A stretch of 64,000 nt of DNA from Flammeovirga pectinis (GTDB lineage: Bacteria > Bacteroidota > Bacteroidia > Cytophagales > Flammeovirgaceae), in NCBI RefSeq assembly GCF_003970675.1, contig NZ_CP034562.1, forward strand, positions 1,426,001 to 1,490,000, given 5' to 3'. A program made the position numbers and the translations under genes. The notes below the pieces were generated by a model. The model saw only the letters and a list, made by a program, of their open reading frames with translations. It did no database searches and was not told the DNA's origin. This document shows positions 40,345-49,071 of the stretch, in pieces (positions within the stretch are counted from its first letter, which is position 1; each line of letters opens with the position of its first letter).

Positions 40345-42936
40345 TTAATAAAAGTCTACAGTAACATTTGGCATGCTACTTTTAAATGCATTTACCTTTT
40401 TAATAGATAATTTTGTCTTGTAACACTTCAATGTTTTTAAATTAGACAACCCAATTAATGGCTTTAAATTGTTTACACTCGTGTTGTAACATTCAAAAGC
40501 GATAAGATTTTTCATGTTTGCACAGTACGATATGTTTTTCACTTTAACTATACCAGATACTTTTAACCTTTCAAGGTTAGTTAAGCTATTTAAGGCATCT
40601 AGTTTGGTAACCAATGTGTTCGATATATTGAGAGATGTTAAACCATTTAACGAGGCTAAAGGTGTAATATCTGATACCGGTGTATTATCACAAGAGAAAC
40701 TAACTAGTGATGACATTTGACTTACAGCAGAAATTGTATTGATTCTAGAAAACGAGATATCTAGTTTCTTTAACTTATAAAGCACGGTTAGTGGTGATAA
40801 ATCACGTATTGATTTATGGTTACTTAAGTCAATTTCTGTAATTGTGTTTATTTGATGTAATTCAAATTTAGTAGGTATATCACCTTTAACTTGAGCATCA
40901 AAAATAGATTTCCAATCACTATTAAGTCCATTCCACCAAGCCGTTAATTTATCAGTTCTAAAGATAATAAGTGCGTTAGACTTTCTAGAGAATTGAATTA
41001 TACCAGCTTCACTACACTTTGTATGGTCTGCTTCTATTGTTTTAATAGAAGTAATGCTTTGTAAAGGAGTGATAGAACTAACTAAAGAATTAGAAATATC
41101 TATTTTAGTAAGCGTTGTAGAGGTACTTAATGCAGAAAGGTCTGACACTTTTGTTCCATTTAAATCTACTTTTCTTAGTGCTTTTAAAACACCAAGAACA
41201 TCAATATTAGAAACGTTTGTTCCTTGCACATTTAAAGTTGACAAATTAGGGCAGTTTTTAAGAGGTTCTAAAGTTGTGATCCCAGTATTTGCTGCATTCA
41301 GTCTTTCCAAGTTAACTAAGAAACTTAGAGGCTCTAGGGTTTGTATACCGTTAGAAGTATGAATATCAACCTGCTTAATATTTGCAATCTGTTGTAATTG
41401 TTCTTTGTCTGGTGATCCAGATAGTTTAGCTTCTGCAAGTAAAATATCTTTCCATTGTTGAGAAAGTCCTTCCCACCAAGTCTGTAATTGTTCAGAACCG
41501 TAAATTACCAATGTTGATGGCTTTTTACGCATGAATGATTGTGCAATACTTGTATTAATTCCAGTATTATCGCAATAAACTCTTTCTAGGTTTTCTAGTT
41601 TGGCTAAAGCTGATAATTTATTGATTTGAGTATTGTCTGCAGAAAGTGTTTTAAGGCTAACTGTAGTGGATAATGGAGAAAGGTCGTCGATCGAAGTATT
41701 ATCAATTGTAAGTTGTTCCAATTCACCTAATCCCATTAAGGCATCTAAAGAACTAATTTTAGTATTTGATAAATCTAGAGAACGTAATTTCTTCGCATTA
41801 TTAAGAGCATCTATTGCCTCAATTTGGGTATCATTAGCCCATATAACTTTTAAATTACTTAATCCATCTAAAGACGTAATATCACTAACAGTAGTATTAA
41901 AACAATACAACTCTTCTAATTCAGAAAAGTTTTCAAGAATGCTTATGTCTTCAATTTGGGTATCGTTAATCATTAACATCTGCATATTAGTACAATATAA
42001 CAGAGGAGCTAAAGAATTAATACCAGTCATCTCACAACGTAAAACTTGAAGATTCGTCAATGTACGTATAGGAGAGAGGTCGTTAACACCAGTGCCAGAA
42101 ATATTTAAATCTTCTAGATTACGTAATTTACTTAGCGGACTCAAGTCTACAACTTCAGGGTTAAGTGATACGTCTAGCTCAGTACTTTTTAAGAAGCCTT
42201 CAATATGTTTATAAATACTTTCATCTAAAGCAATTGTACTATCATTTTTAGTAATCATTACAGAATCAATAATTGATAAAACCTCATTCATAGGTATATC
42301 ATTCTTTAATGTAATGTTATTACTAGCAATATTTCTCCAAGTATCATCAAGTTTATTCCACCATAAAGCCATATCTTCTTTCTGACTTAATTTTGTGGTA
42401 TAAATAGATGCAATTTTTAATTCTTGTAACTCTTGATTGAGGTTAATTTCAACATAACGTTCCATAGAATTTTCAATAGTATCACCCATTACAGTAATTC
42501 CATTTAATTTTCTTGTCATGGTTACTGTAAAGTACAACTGACCATCGTTCGTGACGTTGTGAGCAATATTTTCGATGATAAACTCAAAATTAGCTTCCTT
42601 AAAGAAGAAATCTACATCTTTAAGGTAGGCTTGAATATCTTTATTAGAAACTACCTGACGGTTTGGATCTAAATCATCTTCAATTTGTGTTTTGTCGGAC
42701 TGGAATACTTTTAAGTAAGTATTGTTAATCATTATACCCTTTTCTTGATTGGTATAATCATCTCCAGCAATATCATTCAGCATACCTTCAAAATACATGA
42801 CTAAATCTTTTGAGTCTTCTTTGTATTCCTGAAGTTTTTCTGCTGGTAATTCATTTTCTTCGTTTTGAGCAATAACAGTTGATGTTAGCCCTAAATAAAG
42901 AATTGAAATAAGTGTATATAGATACAAATTGCGCAT
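40345..42936 (-). CDS. Secreted leucine-rich repeat protein with WW-x-x-L modules
   Basis: 863 residues from the ATG at 42936 (a TTG 15 codons upstream is not preferred). Signal peptide 1-23. Residues 25-185 match the small domain seen in the neighbours at 42991-45536. Three repeats follow, each starting with a Trp-Trp motif (WWNKLDDTW at 192-200, WWEGLSQQW at 487-495, WWNGLNSDW at 667-675) and, in the second and third, continuing into 22-residue leucine-rich repeats of the internalin/SDS22 type (L-x-x-L-x-x-L-x-I/V-x-x-T-x-I-x-x-L). Repeat caps contain F-x-R-K (residues 468-474 and 649-653). It is probably periplasmic or surface-attached and binds a partner; no catalytic motif is visible. 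Last gene of the cluster. Confidence 0.8.
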   Translation of the reverse strand: MRNLYLYTLISILYLGLTSTVIAQNEENELPAEKLQEYKEDSKDLVMYFEGMLNDIAGDDYTNQEKGIMINNTYLKVFQSDKTQIEDDLDPNRQVVSNKDIQAYLKDVDFFFKEANFEFIIENIAHNVTNDGQLYFTVTMTRKLNGITVMGDTIENSMERYVEINLNQELQELKIASIYTTKLSQKEDMALWWNKLDDTWRNIASNNITLKNDIPMNEVLSIIDSVMITKNDSTIALDESIYKHIEGFLKSTELDVSLNPEVVDLSPLSKLRNLEDLNISGTGVNDLSPIRTLTNLQVLRCEMTGINSLAPLLYCTNMQMLMINDTQIEDISILENFSELEELYCFNTTVSDITSLDGLSNLKVIWANDTQIEAIDALNNAKKLRSLDLSNTKISSLDALMGLGELEQLTIDNTSIDDLSPLSTTVSLKTLSADNTQINKLSALAKLENLERVYCDNTGINTSIAQSFMRKKPSTLVIYGSEQLQTWWEGLSQQWKDILLAEAKLSGSPDKEQLQQIANIKQVDIHTSNGIQTLEPLSFLVNLERLNAANTGITTLEPLKNCPNLSTLNVQGTNVSNIDVLGVLKALRKVDLNGTKVSDLSALSTSTTLTKIDISNSLVSSITPLQSITSIKTIEADHTKCSEAGIIQFSRKSNALIIFRTDKLTAWWNGLNSDWKSIFDAQVKGDIPTKFELHQINTITEIDLSNHKSIRDLSPLTVLYKLKKLDISFSRINTISAVSQMSSLVSFSCDNTPVSDITPLASLNGLTSLNISNTLVTKLDALNSLTNLERLKVSGIVKVKNISYCANMKNLIAFECYNTSVNNLKPLIGLSNLKTLKCYKTKLSIKKVNAFKSSMPNVTVDFY

Positions 42937-42990
42937 CTTGATATATTTTAATCTAGTTTGAATCAATTTTATAGTAGGCAAAGATAACGA

Positions 42991-43821
42991 CTATTTTTTG
43001 TGTAGCACGTATCTTCGCATGGTTTCAATATCTTCTGGTTTTAAAGGCATTAGTGAGGAGATAAGCCATCCAGAATTATAAGAATCCCTTTCAAATTTTT
43101 CTACAGTGAAGTACCAATTTTCAATTTGGAAAATATGAAATCTAACATTTGTAACGGTTACAAATTTTAAATCTTCTGTTTTTAATAAATAGAAAAGGAT
43201 ACTTATATAATCTATTTCATGCCCTTTATAAGCATAATCTTCAATTTCATCTTTGTCGCCAAAAGCTCTATGTAAATTCATAAAGTCAATTTCGTGGCTC
43301 ATAGGGTGGAGGAAGTTCTTTTTAGGATTGTTATTCTCAAATAAGCCTTGTAACTGTTTTGAATAAACATCAGAAATAGACCATTTGTAGCCTAAACTAT
43401 CCTGTTCCAATTGCATATATAAGGTAACATCTGTGTTTTTTCCTTTATATAGAAACCTCGTAGATACTTCTGCAAAATAGCCCCCTTGGTGCTTTTCTAT
43501 ATATTGGGGAGTTTTTTTATCAGTAATCTCGTCAATAAAATTCTTTTTCATTTGCTTAGAGATATTAGTATTCTCGCCATCAAAAAGAATTTCTAGATAT
43601 TTTTTACGGTAATTATTTTCCCGGTATTTGTAAGAGCCTGTTGAGTAGGGTTGACCATTACGATCTTCTTCGTTATTAAAACGCTTGATAAATTGTGTAA
43701 ACTGTTTGGTTTCTGCATACAGTTTAGATTCATCTCCTTTATAATTGCCTATTGTTTGTTGTGCTTGCGAAAGTGAGATTCCACAACAAAAAATTAACAG
43801 CGTAAATACTATTTTCTTCAT
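42991..43821 (-). CDS. Secreted protein, member of the LRR-linked domain family
   Basis: 276 residues from the ATG at 43821 (one codon upstream is a TTG). Signal peptide 1-21 (SLSQAQ). The region about 25-150 has the layout of the neighbouring family: YAETKQFTQFIKRFNNE then a segment with YLEILFDG, YFAEVSTRFLYKGK, TLYMQLEQD. A second half (150-276) ends in RYVLHKK and contains YISILFYLLKTEDLKFVTVTN and WYFTVEKFERDSYNSGWLIS, which I cannot assign. It is preceded on the operon side by a terminator-like hairpin at 43834-43890, and the LRR gene starts 54 bases after its stop, so it is likely co-transcribed with it. Confidence 0.7.
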   Translation of the reverse strand: MKKIVFTLLIFCCGISLSQAQQTIGNYKGDESKLYAETKQFTQFIKRFNNEEDRNGQPYSTGSYKYRENNYRKKYLEILFDGENTNISKQMKKNFIDEITDKKTPQYIEKHQGGYFAEVSTRFLYKGKNTDVTLYMQLEQDSLGYKWSISDVYSKQLQGLFENNNPKKNFLHPMSHEIDFMNLHRAFGDKDEIEDYAYKGHEIDYISILFYLLKTEDLKFVTVTNVRFHIFQIENWYFTVEKFERDSYNSGWLISSLMPLKPEDIETMRRYVLHKK

Positions 43822-43833
43822 CAAATAATAAAT

Positions 43834-43890
43834 AAAGCTTGATTGATATGTTTATCATAAAGAGATAATAACATACCAATCAAGCTTTTA
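43834..43890 (-). terminator. Hairpin inside the envelope cluster
   Basis: AAAGCTTGATTGATATG and CATACCAATCAAGCTTT arms pair with a large loop; read on the minus strand it is followed by weak T's, so termination could be partial. Confidence 0.7.
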
Positions 43891-43903
43891 TGTGTTATAT
43901 AAA

Positions 43904-44497
43904 TTAACCTTTTTTCGTTTCAGAAACTCTGATATCACCTAAAAGGACATCCCAGAAACCAATTTCTCTACCACCAATTTGTGTTGTTTTGCGTTCAACA
44001 TAAATAGTGATATCCTTTTTGGTAACATCTTTATATACTAAACCGTCTTCTGTTACACCTGTAAATTTTTGATAAACAGTGATTACACCAACGTATCTAC
44101 CATCAGGTTGTTTTTCTAAATCAGAAATGTACTGAATATCAAACCAATCTATATTTACAGATTTGTAGTTTAATTTATTTAATCTCTCTAAATACTTACG
44201 GATACCGAAGTATTTAATTTGTTTTTTACCTAATGTTGAAACACCCATTTGAGCATCTTCAACAAAAAGCTCTAAAGCTCTTTCAATAACTCTATTTGCT
44301 TCAGAAAATGATGTTTCTTTATCACCAATTTTACTGATATATTTACTTAAATCATGTACTTTTTCTAAAGCCAAAGAGTCTATTGCTGCTTTTCTTGCAG
44401 GAGGCATTGGAGGCTCCTCTTTTGTAGTATCTTGAGCAAATACTTGAAGACCAATCAAGCACAAGAATAAAACACTTAAATATTTTGCTGTTTTCAT
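43904..44497 (-). CDS. Secreted protein, member of the LRR-linked domain family
   Basis: 197 residues with a signal peptide ending VFAQD (about 1-21). The body (45-190) carries the shared domain in its clearest form: DLSKYISKIGDKETSFSEAN, then RVIERALELFVEDAQMGVSTLG, RKYLERLNKLNYKSV, DIQYISDLEKQPDGRYVGVITVYQKFTG, then YVERK. Function unknown; I do not recognise a Pfam family. The start is 5 bases after the previous gene's stop, so it is co-translated with it. The product is probably exported and soluble. Confidence 0.72.
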   Translation of the reverse strand: MKTAKYLSVLFLCLIGLQVFAQDTTKEEPPMPPARKAAIDSLALEKVHDLSKYISKIGDKETSFSEANRVIERALELFVEDAQMGVSTLGKKQIKYFGIRKYLERLNKLNYKSVNIDWFDIQYISDLEKQPDGRYVGVITVYQKFTGVTEDGLVYKDVTKKDITIYVERKTTQIGGREIGFWDVLLGDIRVSETKKG

Positions 44498-44501
44498 TAT
44501 A

Positions 44502-44879
44502 TCAATAATTTTCAGTTACTGTTAATCCTGTAATTCGTCCTTTTTTATCTAACCCCCAAATATTTTCAGGATCAATAATTATCATATTTTCACCCATTTT
44601 ACTTATTCTAAAAAAGTATTTTCGGGGTTTGTATTCATTACTTTCTATAGTAGGATTGATATAATCAACCTCTATTTTAGCAGAATTAGTAAAGAATGTA
44701 GAAGCGTAATCAATTAATCTTCCCACCTCAACAGGAGGTGTTTTTCTATCAGATAAAGCTTTAATAAGGCCATTAAGTTTTAATGCCAAATCTTCTTTTT
44801 CTGTTTGTGCGTAAGTTCCAATTTGACTACCAAATGATAAAAAGAAAGTAAAAAGAACGAAGAGTTTATAGGATTTCAT
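44502..44879 (-). CDS. Secreted protein, short member of the LRR-linked domain family
   Basis: 125 residues with a signal peptide ending IGTYAQ (about residue 24). The mature part is the shared domain in compact form: LALKLNGLIKALSDRKTPPV, then GRLIDYASTFFTNSAKIEVDYINP, RKYFFRISKMG, IIIDPENIWGLDKKGRITGL, close in layout to the next gene and to the lipoprotein before it. It is the shortest of the group, roughly the length of one domain. Three bases after the lipoprotein stop, five before the next start. Confidence 0.72.
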   Translation of the reverse strand: MKSYKLFVLFTFFLSFGSQIGTYAQTEKEDLALKLNGLIKALSDRKTPPVEVGRLIDYASTFFTNSAKIEVDYINPTIESNEYKPRKYFFRISKMGENMIIIDPENIWGLDKKGRITGLTVTENY

Positions 44880-44882
44880 TAA

Positions 44883-45536
44883 TTATCTTTTCTTAAGAAT
44901 TAGTTCAGTAATCTTACCGTTACTATCTTTTTTAAATTCTTTAATTTGATCAGGATTACGTTTTACATCCTTTAAATAATCAAGGTATTTTTGAGCAGTT
45001 GTAGGCTTGTCATAATCAACAATATCACCGTCATTATATACTTCAATTAAAACAGGAACATCAGGAGAAGCAAATAAAGCTAATGCTTCTGTAATCATAA
45101 GGTTAGCTTCTTGAGAAGAGCCAGACCCTGTGATATTATCTAATAAATAATAGATGTCTCTTTTTTGAGCTTCTTGTACTTTTTCTTGTTCTGCTGTTTC
45201 CTTTGCCTTTTGTTCAGCAGCTAATTTAGCTTCTAAAGCTTGACGTTGTGTAGCAAGATTAGTTTCAGCTTTTGCCACTAAATCTTGAACTTCAGCATCC
45301 GATAAATTGTAAGATTTAATCTCGTTTAATCTTGCCTCATCTGCAGATAATTCTTCTAAAGAAGTATATTCTTTCCCTACCATAGCTTGTAGGTCTGCCT
45401 GAGCTTTTTGAGTTTTTGCTAGTAATTCTTGTTGAGCTTGTTCAGCAGCTAATTTCTTTTGGCTTTTACAACCAGTGAAAGTAACTGACATCACTAAAGC
45501 CATTAGCAAGACTGTAAAAATTGATGATTTGTTCAT
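44883..45536 (-). CDS. Coiled-coil lipoprotein, first gene of the LRR-linked cluster
   Basis: 217 residues; lipobox TFTGC with Cys23. Residues 25-125 are an Ala/Glu/Gln-rich coiled coil (EQAQQELLAKTQKAQADLQ and onward) that could span or reach into the periplasm. Residues 125-217 are the shared domain: YYLLDNITGSGSSQEAN, MITEALALFASPDVPVLIEV, YLDYLKDVKRNPDQI, DSNGKITELILKKR. It is the first gene of a run that ends with the LRR protein; the upstream 175 bases hold no good promoter by eye. Function unknown; an anchor for the others is plausible. Confidence 0.72.
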   Translation of the reverse strand: MNKSSIFTVLLMALVMSVTFTGCKSQKKLAAEQAQQELLAKTQKAQADLQAMVGKEYTSLEELSADEARLNEIKSYNLSDAEVQDLVAKAETNLATQRQALEAKLAAEQKAKETAEQEKVQEAQKRDIYYLLDNITGSGSSQEANLMITEALALFASPDVPVLIEVYNDGDIVDYDKPTTAQKYLDYLKDVKRNPDQIKEFKKDSNGKITELILKKR

Positions 45537-45711
45537 TTTTGACGTTTAAATATATCCAATTAAAATTTTTTTCAATTTATGGTATATTCATCAAAAAAAA
45601 ATGATTCTTGCAGAGAAGATGGTATTATTACGACTCATTTACAAAAAAATAAGATTATGTCGATAATAGTACTTTATTTCTTTCTACAAGAATCAAATTA
45701 TGGTTGGTGTA

Positions 45712-46194
45712 TTAAGCGAGTGCTTTTATAACGTCCTTTTCAATTTTATCTGGAGTAGTAGTCGGTGCGAACCTTTCAATAGGATTGCCATCTTTACCAA
45801 TCAAAAACTTAGTAAAGTTCCATTTGATACCATTAAAAAATGTACCAGGTAATGCATCTTTTAAATATTTAAATATAGGGTGTGCATTACTACCATTTAC
45901 ATCAACTTTCTGAAAAAGAGGGAAAGTGACACCAAAATTTAATTCGCAAGAAGATGCCATTTCTTCATTACTTAATGGTTCTTGGTTAGCAAACTGATTA
46001 CATGGAAAACCTAAAATTACAAACCCTTTATCTTTATATTTTATGTATAATTCTTCAAGCCCTTTAAATTGAGGAGTTAATCCGCATTGTGTTGCTGTAT
46101 TAACTACTAAAATTACTTTGCCTTCAAAATCATCCATTGATAATTCGTTACCTGCAGAAGTTAGTGCAGAGTAAGAGTAGAATTGTGCGCTCAT
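45712..46194 (-). CDS. Glutathione peroxidase family (Cys type)
   Basis: 160 residues of the thioredoxin fold. NTATQCGLTPQ contains the peroxidatic Cys37 in the usual TxCGLT box; GFPCNQFANQE holds the Gln, and NGIKWNFTKFLI the Trp of the catalytic tetrad. The codon for residue 37 is a normal Cys codon, so it is not a selenoprotein. It reduces hydroperoxides, most likely with thioredoxin rather than glutathione, as in other bacteria. No signal peptide. The gene stands about 175 bases from the lipoprotein cluster and may be independent. Confidence 0.93.
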   Translation of the reverse strand: MSAQFYSYSALTSAGNELSMDDFEGKVILVVNTATQCGLTPQFKGLEELYIKYKDKGFVILGFPCNQFANQEPLSNEEMASSCELNFGVTFPLFQKVDVNGSNAHPIFKYLKDALPGTFFNGIKWNFTKFLIGKDGNPIERFAPTTTPDKIEKDVIKALA

Positions 46195-46480
46195 TGTATA
46201 ATTAACTTAATATTATGTTTTAAAATTTTATATCAAATATGACAACATAAAAGTGAATAATCAATCATTTAATAATTTTAATATTATTCTTAATGTGTAT
46301 CAACTATTTAATATACAATCTAAACGTTTTTTCGCTTGAGTTTGTTTAAGCATCTTTCTAAAAAAAAATTGATTTATTAAATTCGTACTATAGAATTACT
46401 AATTCAATAAAAATTTAAGTAGATTAGATGTATATAACTCATATAAACTGCTTTTAAGCATAAGTTATTAAGTATTTATT

Positions 46481-47920
46481 ATGACAATACAAGAACTTCA
46501 AGAACGCTATCATTTTAATAGAGAAACTCCAATAGTAATAGGGGATAGATGTAAAATATTTTTTGGTAAACTTGATGAAGATGAAGTTATTATAATTTCT
46601 GATTTATCTCCTCGAATAATTGAAAAGGAACCAGTAGACTCTTTTGAAGTTGGAACGACTTTTTCTTTTGAAGGAACCTCAGATAATGCAGATTCTTATG
46701 TTTACGGGTCTTCTCAATACACTATTAGAATGTTAGAAAATTATTCTGATGATGTACAGAATAAGGTTAAAGAGATAATGGTAGAAGTAGATGAAGATAA
46801 ATTGAAGCAACTCGAAAAGGAGTTATTGTACGTGCTTCGTTTACCGGAATTAGATAGAACACAAAAGCTTCTTGATATTAAGAGTTTATATAGTCAGGGG
46901 CTATATGATGAAACTTTTAAAGCAATTGCTTACGATTATGCAGATGATTTACTTTTAGATGGAGATATGCTCTATCTTTTAGGTGATATGTGTGAAAAAG
47001 GGATGGGGACATTCCAAAACAAAGAGCAAGCAAGACAATTTTTTGCGCGTGCTGCTGAAGTAGGTATTACTAATGCAACCAAAAGGGTTGAAATGATAGA
47101 TGCCGAAACAATAGATAATCAGCAAGTAGTTGAAGAGAAAAATGAAGAGGTTGTCAAAACATCTCGTTTAAAAAGAAAATCCGGTCCGGTAGGAAACAAA
47201 AAACGAGGCTTATCAAAAAAGAATCAATTAAGGTATTCTATAATAGCCTCTTTATTCTTTGTTTTAGGCTTGTTTGTTTCTTCGCTATTCTCATCATTTA
47301 CATCTAGTAATGATGACGAACCAATAGAAGTTGTTACTACTCCAACTGGTACAGATGTAGAAACTGAAACACCTCAGGAAGCAGAAAATGAAGTAGCTTT
47401 TAAGAATGTAGAAGTTGATGTTCTTTCACAAATGGGACAGCTTAAGAATTATACTGAAGCTATAAAGCGTTTGAAAGAAGGAATTACATTAATAGAACAG
47501 ACACAAAGAACAATGACGTTAACGGCTAAGCAGAGTGCAAGACTTGAGCAACTTAACGGTTACATAATGGGGCAAATATCTGCCTTGAATGATAATAAAA
47601 AGGATTTGTTCTGGACAAAACATTCATGTGTATCTGGAGAAACAGTAATTAGTATTGCTAACCATTATCATGTGCCAGAGAAGAATGTTTTAGATGATAA
47701 AGGAAAAGTGCTAAATATGGATAGGATTCTAAAAAATACAGAGATTGTAAAAATTGGAATTCCAGCTTTGTTCTTTAATCATAAAGTATTACCAGGAGAA
47801 AGCATTGGTACTATTTCTAATAAATATGATATTCAACCTGCTGACATCAGAAAGCTAAACGAATTATCATCAGATATTTTACAACCAGGACAAGATTTAC
47901 GAGTTTATATTAGATCATAA
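46481..47920 (+). CDS. Sel1-like/transmembrane/LysM protein
   Basis: 479 residues. Cytosolic part: an unassigned domain (1-115), then a Sel1/TPR-like stretch (about 125-205; LYLLGDMCEKGMGTFQNKEQARQFFARA). A basic linker ends at residue 248, one transmembrane helix lies at 252-272, then an acidic Thr/Pro/Glu region, a helical segment (about 310-370), and two LysM units at the end (about 383-430 and 433-478; HKVLPGESIGTISNKYDI followed by LQPGQDLRVY). Topology would be N-in, LysM facing peptidoglycan in the periplasm. It could link a cytosolic Sel1 scaffold to the cell wall. It starts divergent from the peroxidase gene. Confidence 0.78.
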   Translation: MTIQELQERYHFNRETPIVIGDRCKIFFGKLDEDEVIIISDLSPRIIEKEPVDSFEVGTTFSFEGTSDNADSYVYGSSQYTIRMLENYSDDVQNKVKEIMVEVDEDKLKQLEKELLYVLRLPELDRTQKLLDIKSLYSQGLYDETFKAIAYDYADDLLLDGDMLYLLGDMCEKGMGTFQNKEQARQFFARAAEVGITNATKRVEMIDAETIDNQQVVEEKNEEVVKTSRLKRKSGPVGNKKRGLSKKNQLRYSIIASLFFVLGLFVSSLFSSFTSSNDDEPIEVVTTPTGTDVETETPQEAENEVAFKNVEVDVLSQMGQLKNYTEAIKRLKEGITLIEQTQRTMTLTAKQSARLEQLNGYIMGQISALNDNKKDLFWTKHSCVSGETVISIANHYHVPEKNVLDDKGKVLNMDRILKNTEIVKIGIPALFFNHKVLPGESIGTISNKYDIQPADIRKLNELSSDILQPGQDLRVYIRS

Positions 47921-47940
47921 TTATAAACTATCGCACATAA

Positions 47941-47976
47941 AAAAAGCATCTTAGATTAAATTCTAAGATGCTTTTT
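47941..47976. terminator. Bidirectional terminator
   Basis: AAAAAGCATCTTAGA and TCTAAGATGCTTTTT arms between two convergent genes. Confidence 0.92.
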
Positions 47977-47995
47977 TTATGGTAATTACCCTAAT

Positions 47996-48919
47996 TTATA
48001 TTGCGTGTCTTGCATCAAAGTTTGATACAAAAACAGATTTTCTACTCGAAATTTTAATCGTTTCGTACATGCTTGATAATTTAGAACAAAGTATTTCAGA
48101 ACCTTCAACTAAAGGTAAACGAACCCCTTTGCCACAAATACCAGCAATTTCTAATGCAGCTTTTACTCCAACAGGGTTTCCTTCTTCAAATAATGCATCT
48201 GTAAAATCTAATAATTCAGACATTTGCATAGTAGCTGCTTTAATATCACCATTAAGAGCATTTGTTACAGTACTTCCAAATTCTTGAGGAACAGCATTTC
48301 CTAATACAGAAATAACACCATTACCACCAATAGAAATAATTGGAACTGTTAGAGCGTCATCGCCAGAGATATATAAAAAGTCGTCTGGAGTATGGCTAAT
48401 AACTCTCATTGCTTGTGTTAAATCTCCACCTGCATCTTTAACACCAAAAATATTTTTGTGACCTGATAATGTTACAATAGTATCAACAGACATATTTACT
48501 GCAGTTCTACTAGGAACATTGTAAAGTAAAATTGGTAGAGGAGAAGCGTCTGCGATTGCACTATAATGAGCAATTAATCCTTTTTGAGAAGGTTTAACAT
48601 AATAAGGACATACAGATAGAATTGCATCAACTCCACTAAGGTCCCATGTAGTTAATTGTTCTATAACTTCAGCAGTATTATTACTACCAGCTCCAAACAT
48701 AATTGGCCTTTTTGTTGGATTATTTTCTTGGACAAACTTTAAAACTTGACGTTTTTCATTTTTTGTAAGCGTAGCACTTTCGGCAGTTGTACCATTTACA
48801 ACCCAATAATCAACATCCTTAGTATGTTGTAGTAACCTCTTAAGTGCAGGGAAATCTATTGTACCTTCTGATGTGAATGGTGTAACTAGTGCTATGCCTT
48901 GTCCAATAAACGCTTCCAT
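47996..48919 (-). CDS. dapA: 4-hydroxy-tetrahydrodipicolinate synthase
   Basis: 307 residues from the ATG at 48919 (an upstream hydrophobic extension opening with a TTG or ATT-rich leader is not preferred). MEAFIGQGIALVTPF is the DapA start; NGTTAESATLTKNEK carries the substrate Thr pair, YNVPSRTAVNM includes the catalytic Tyr, and the Schiff-base Lys is in IFGVKDAGGD, with YISGDDAL. It condenses pyruvate with aspartate semialdehyde in lysine and diaminopimelate synthesis. A -7 box (48994-49001) lies upstream on the minus strand. Divergent from the ACT-domain gene, which may be linked to the same pathway. Confidence 0.95.
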   Translation of the reverse strand: MEAFIGQGIALVTPFTSEGTIDFPALKRLLQHTKDVDYWVVNGTTAESATLTKNEKRQVLKFVQENNPTKRPIMFGAGSNNTAEVIEQLTTWDLSGVDAILSVCPYYVKPSQKGLIAHYSAIADASPLPILLYNVPSRTAVNMSVDTIVTLSGHKNIFGVKDAGGDLTQAMRVISHTPDDFLYISGDDALTVPIISIGGNGVISVLGNAVPQEFGSTVTNALNGDIKAATMQMSELLDFTDALFEEGNPVGVKAALEIAGICGKGVRLPLVEGSEILCSKLSSMYETIKISSRKSVFVSNFDARHAI

Positions 48920-48993
48920 TTCTATATATTTATATGTTTGTGTTTTTCTACTTATTTCTAACAATACAAAAATAAGTAGAACGATTTCTATCA

Positions 48994-49001
48994 CAAATTT
49001 A
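48994..49001 (-). promoter_or_regulatory. -7 box of dapA promoter
   Basis: TAAATTTG on the minus strand fits TAnnTTTG; a partner TTG is 25 nt away, longer than usual. Confidence 0.45.
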
Positions 49002-49071
49002 CAATAAAAAGAAAACCTTTTCGTAACAAGTTGTTATATTTATAACTTGAATTAATAATAAACGTAAATAT

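Noticed and set aside
41054-42049. Long plus-strand frames inside the LRR gene
   Set aside because: Shadows caused by the repeated LRR codons; no start context or conserved domain.
40345-42936. Repeats in the LRR gene taken as a CRISPR-like or tandem DNA repeat
   Set aside because: Only the protein shows a 22-residue period; the DNA copies diverge and lie in one coding frame.
45712-46194. Possible selenoprotein glutathione peroxidase
   Set aside because: The active-site codon at residue 37 is a Cys codon, not TGA, and no SECIS-like hairpin follows.
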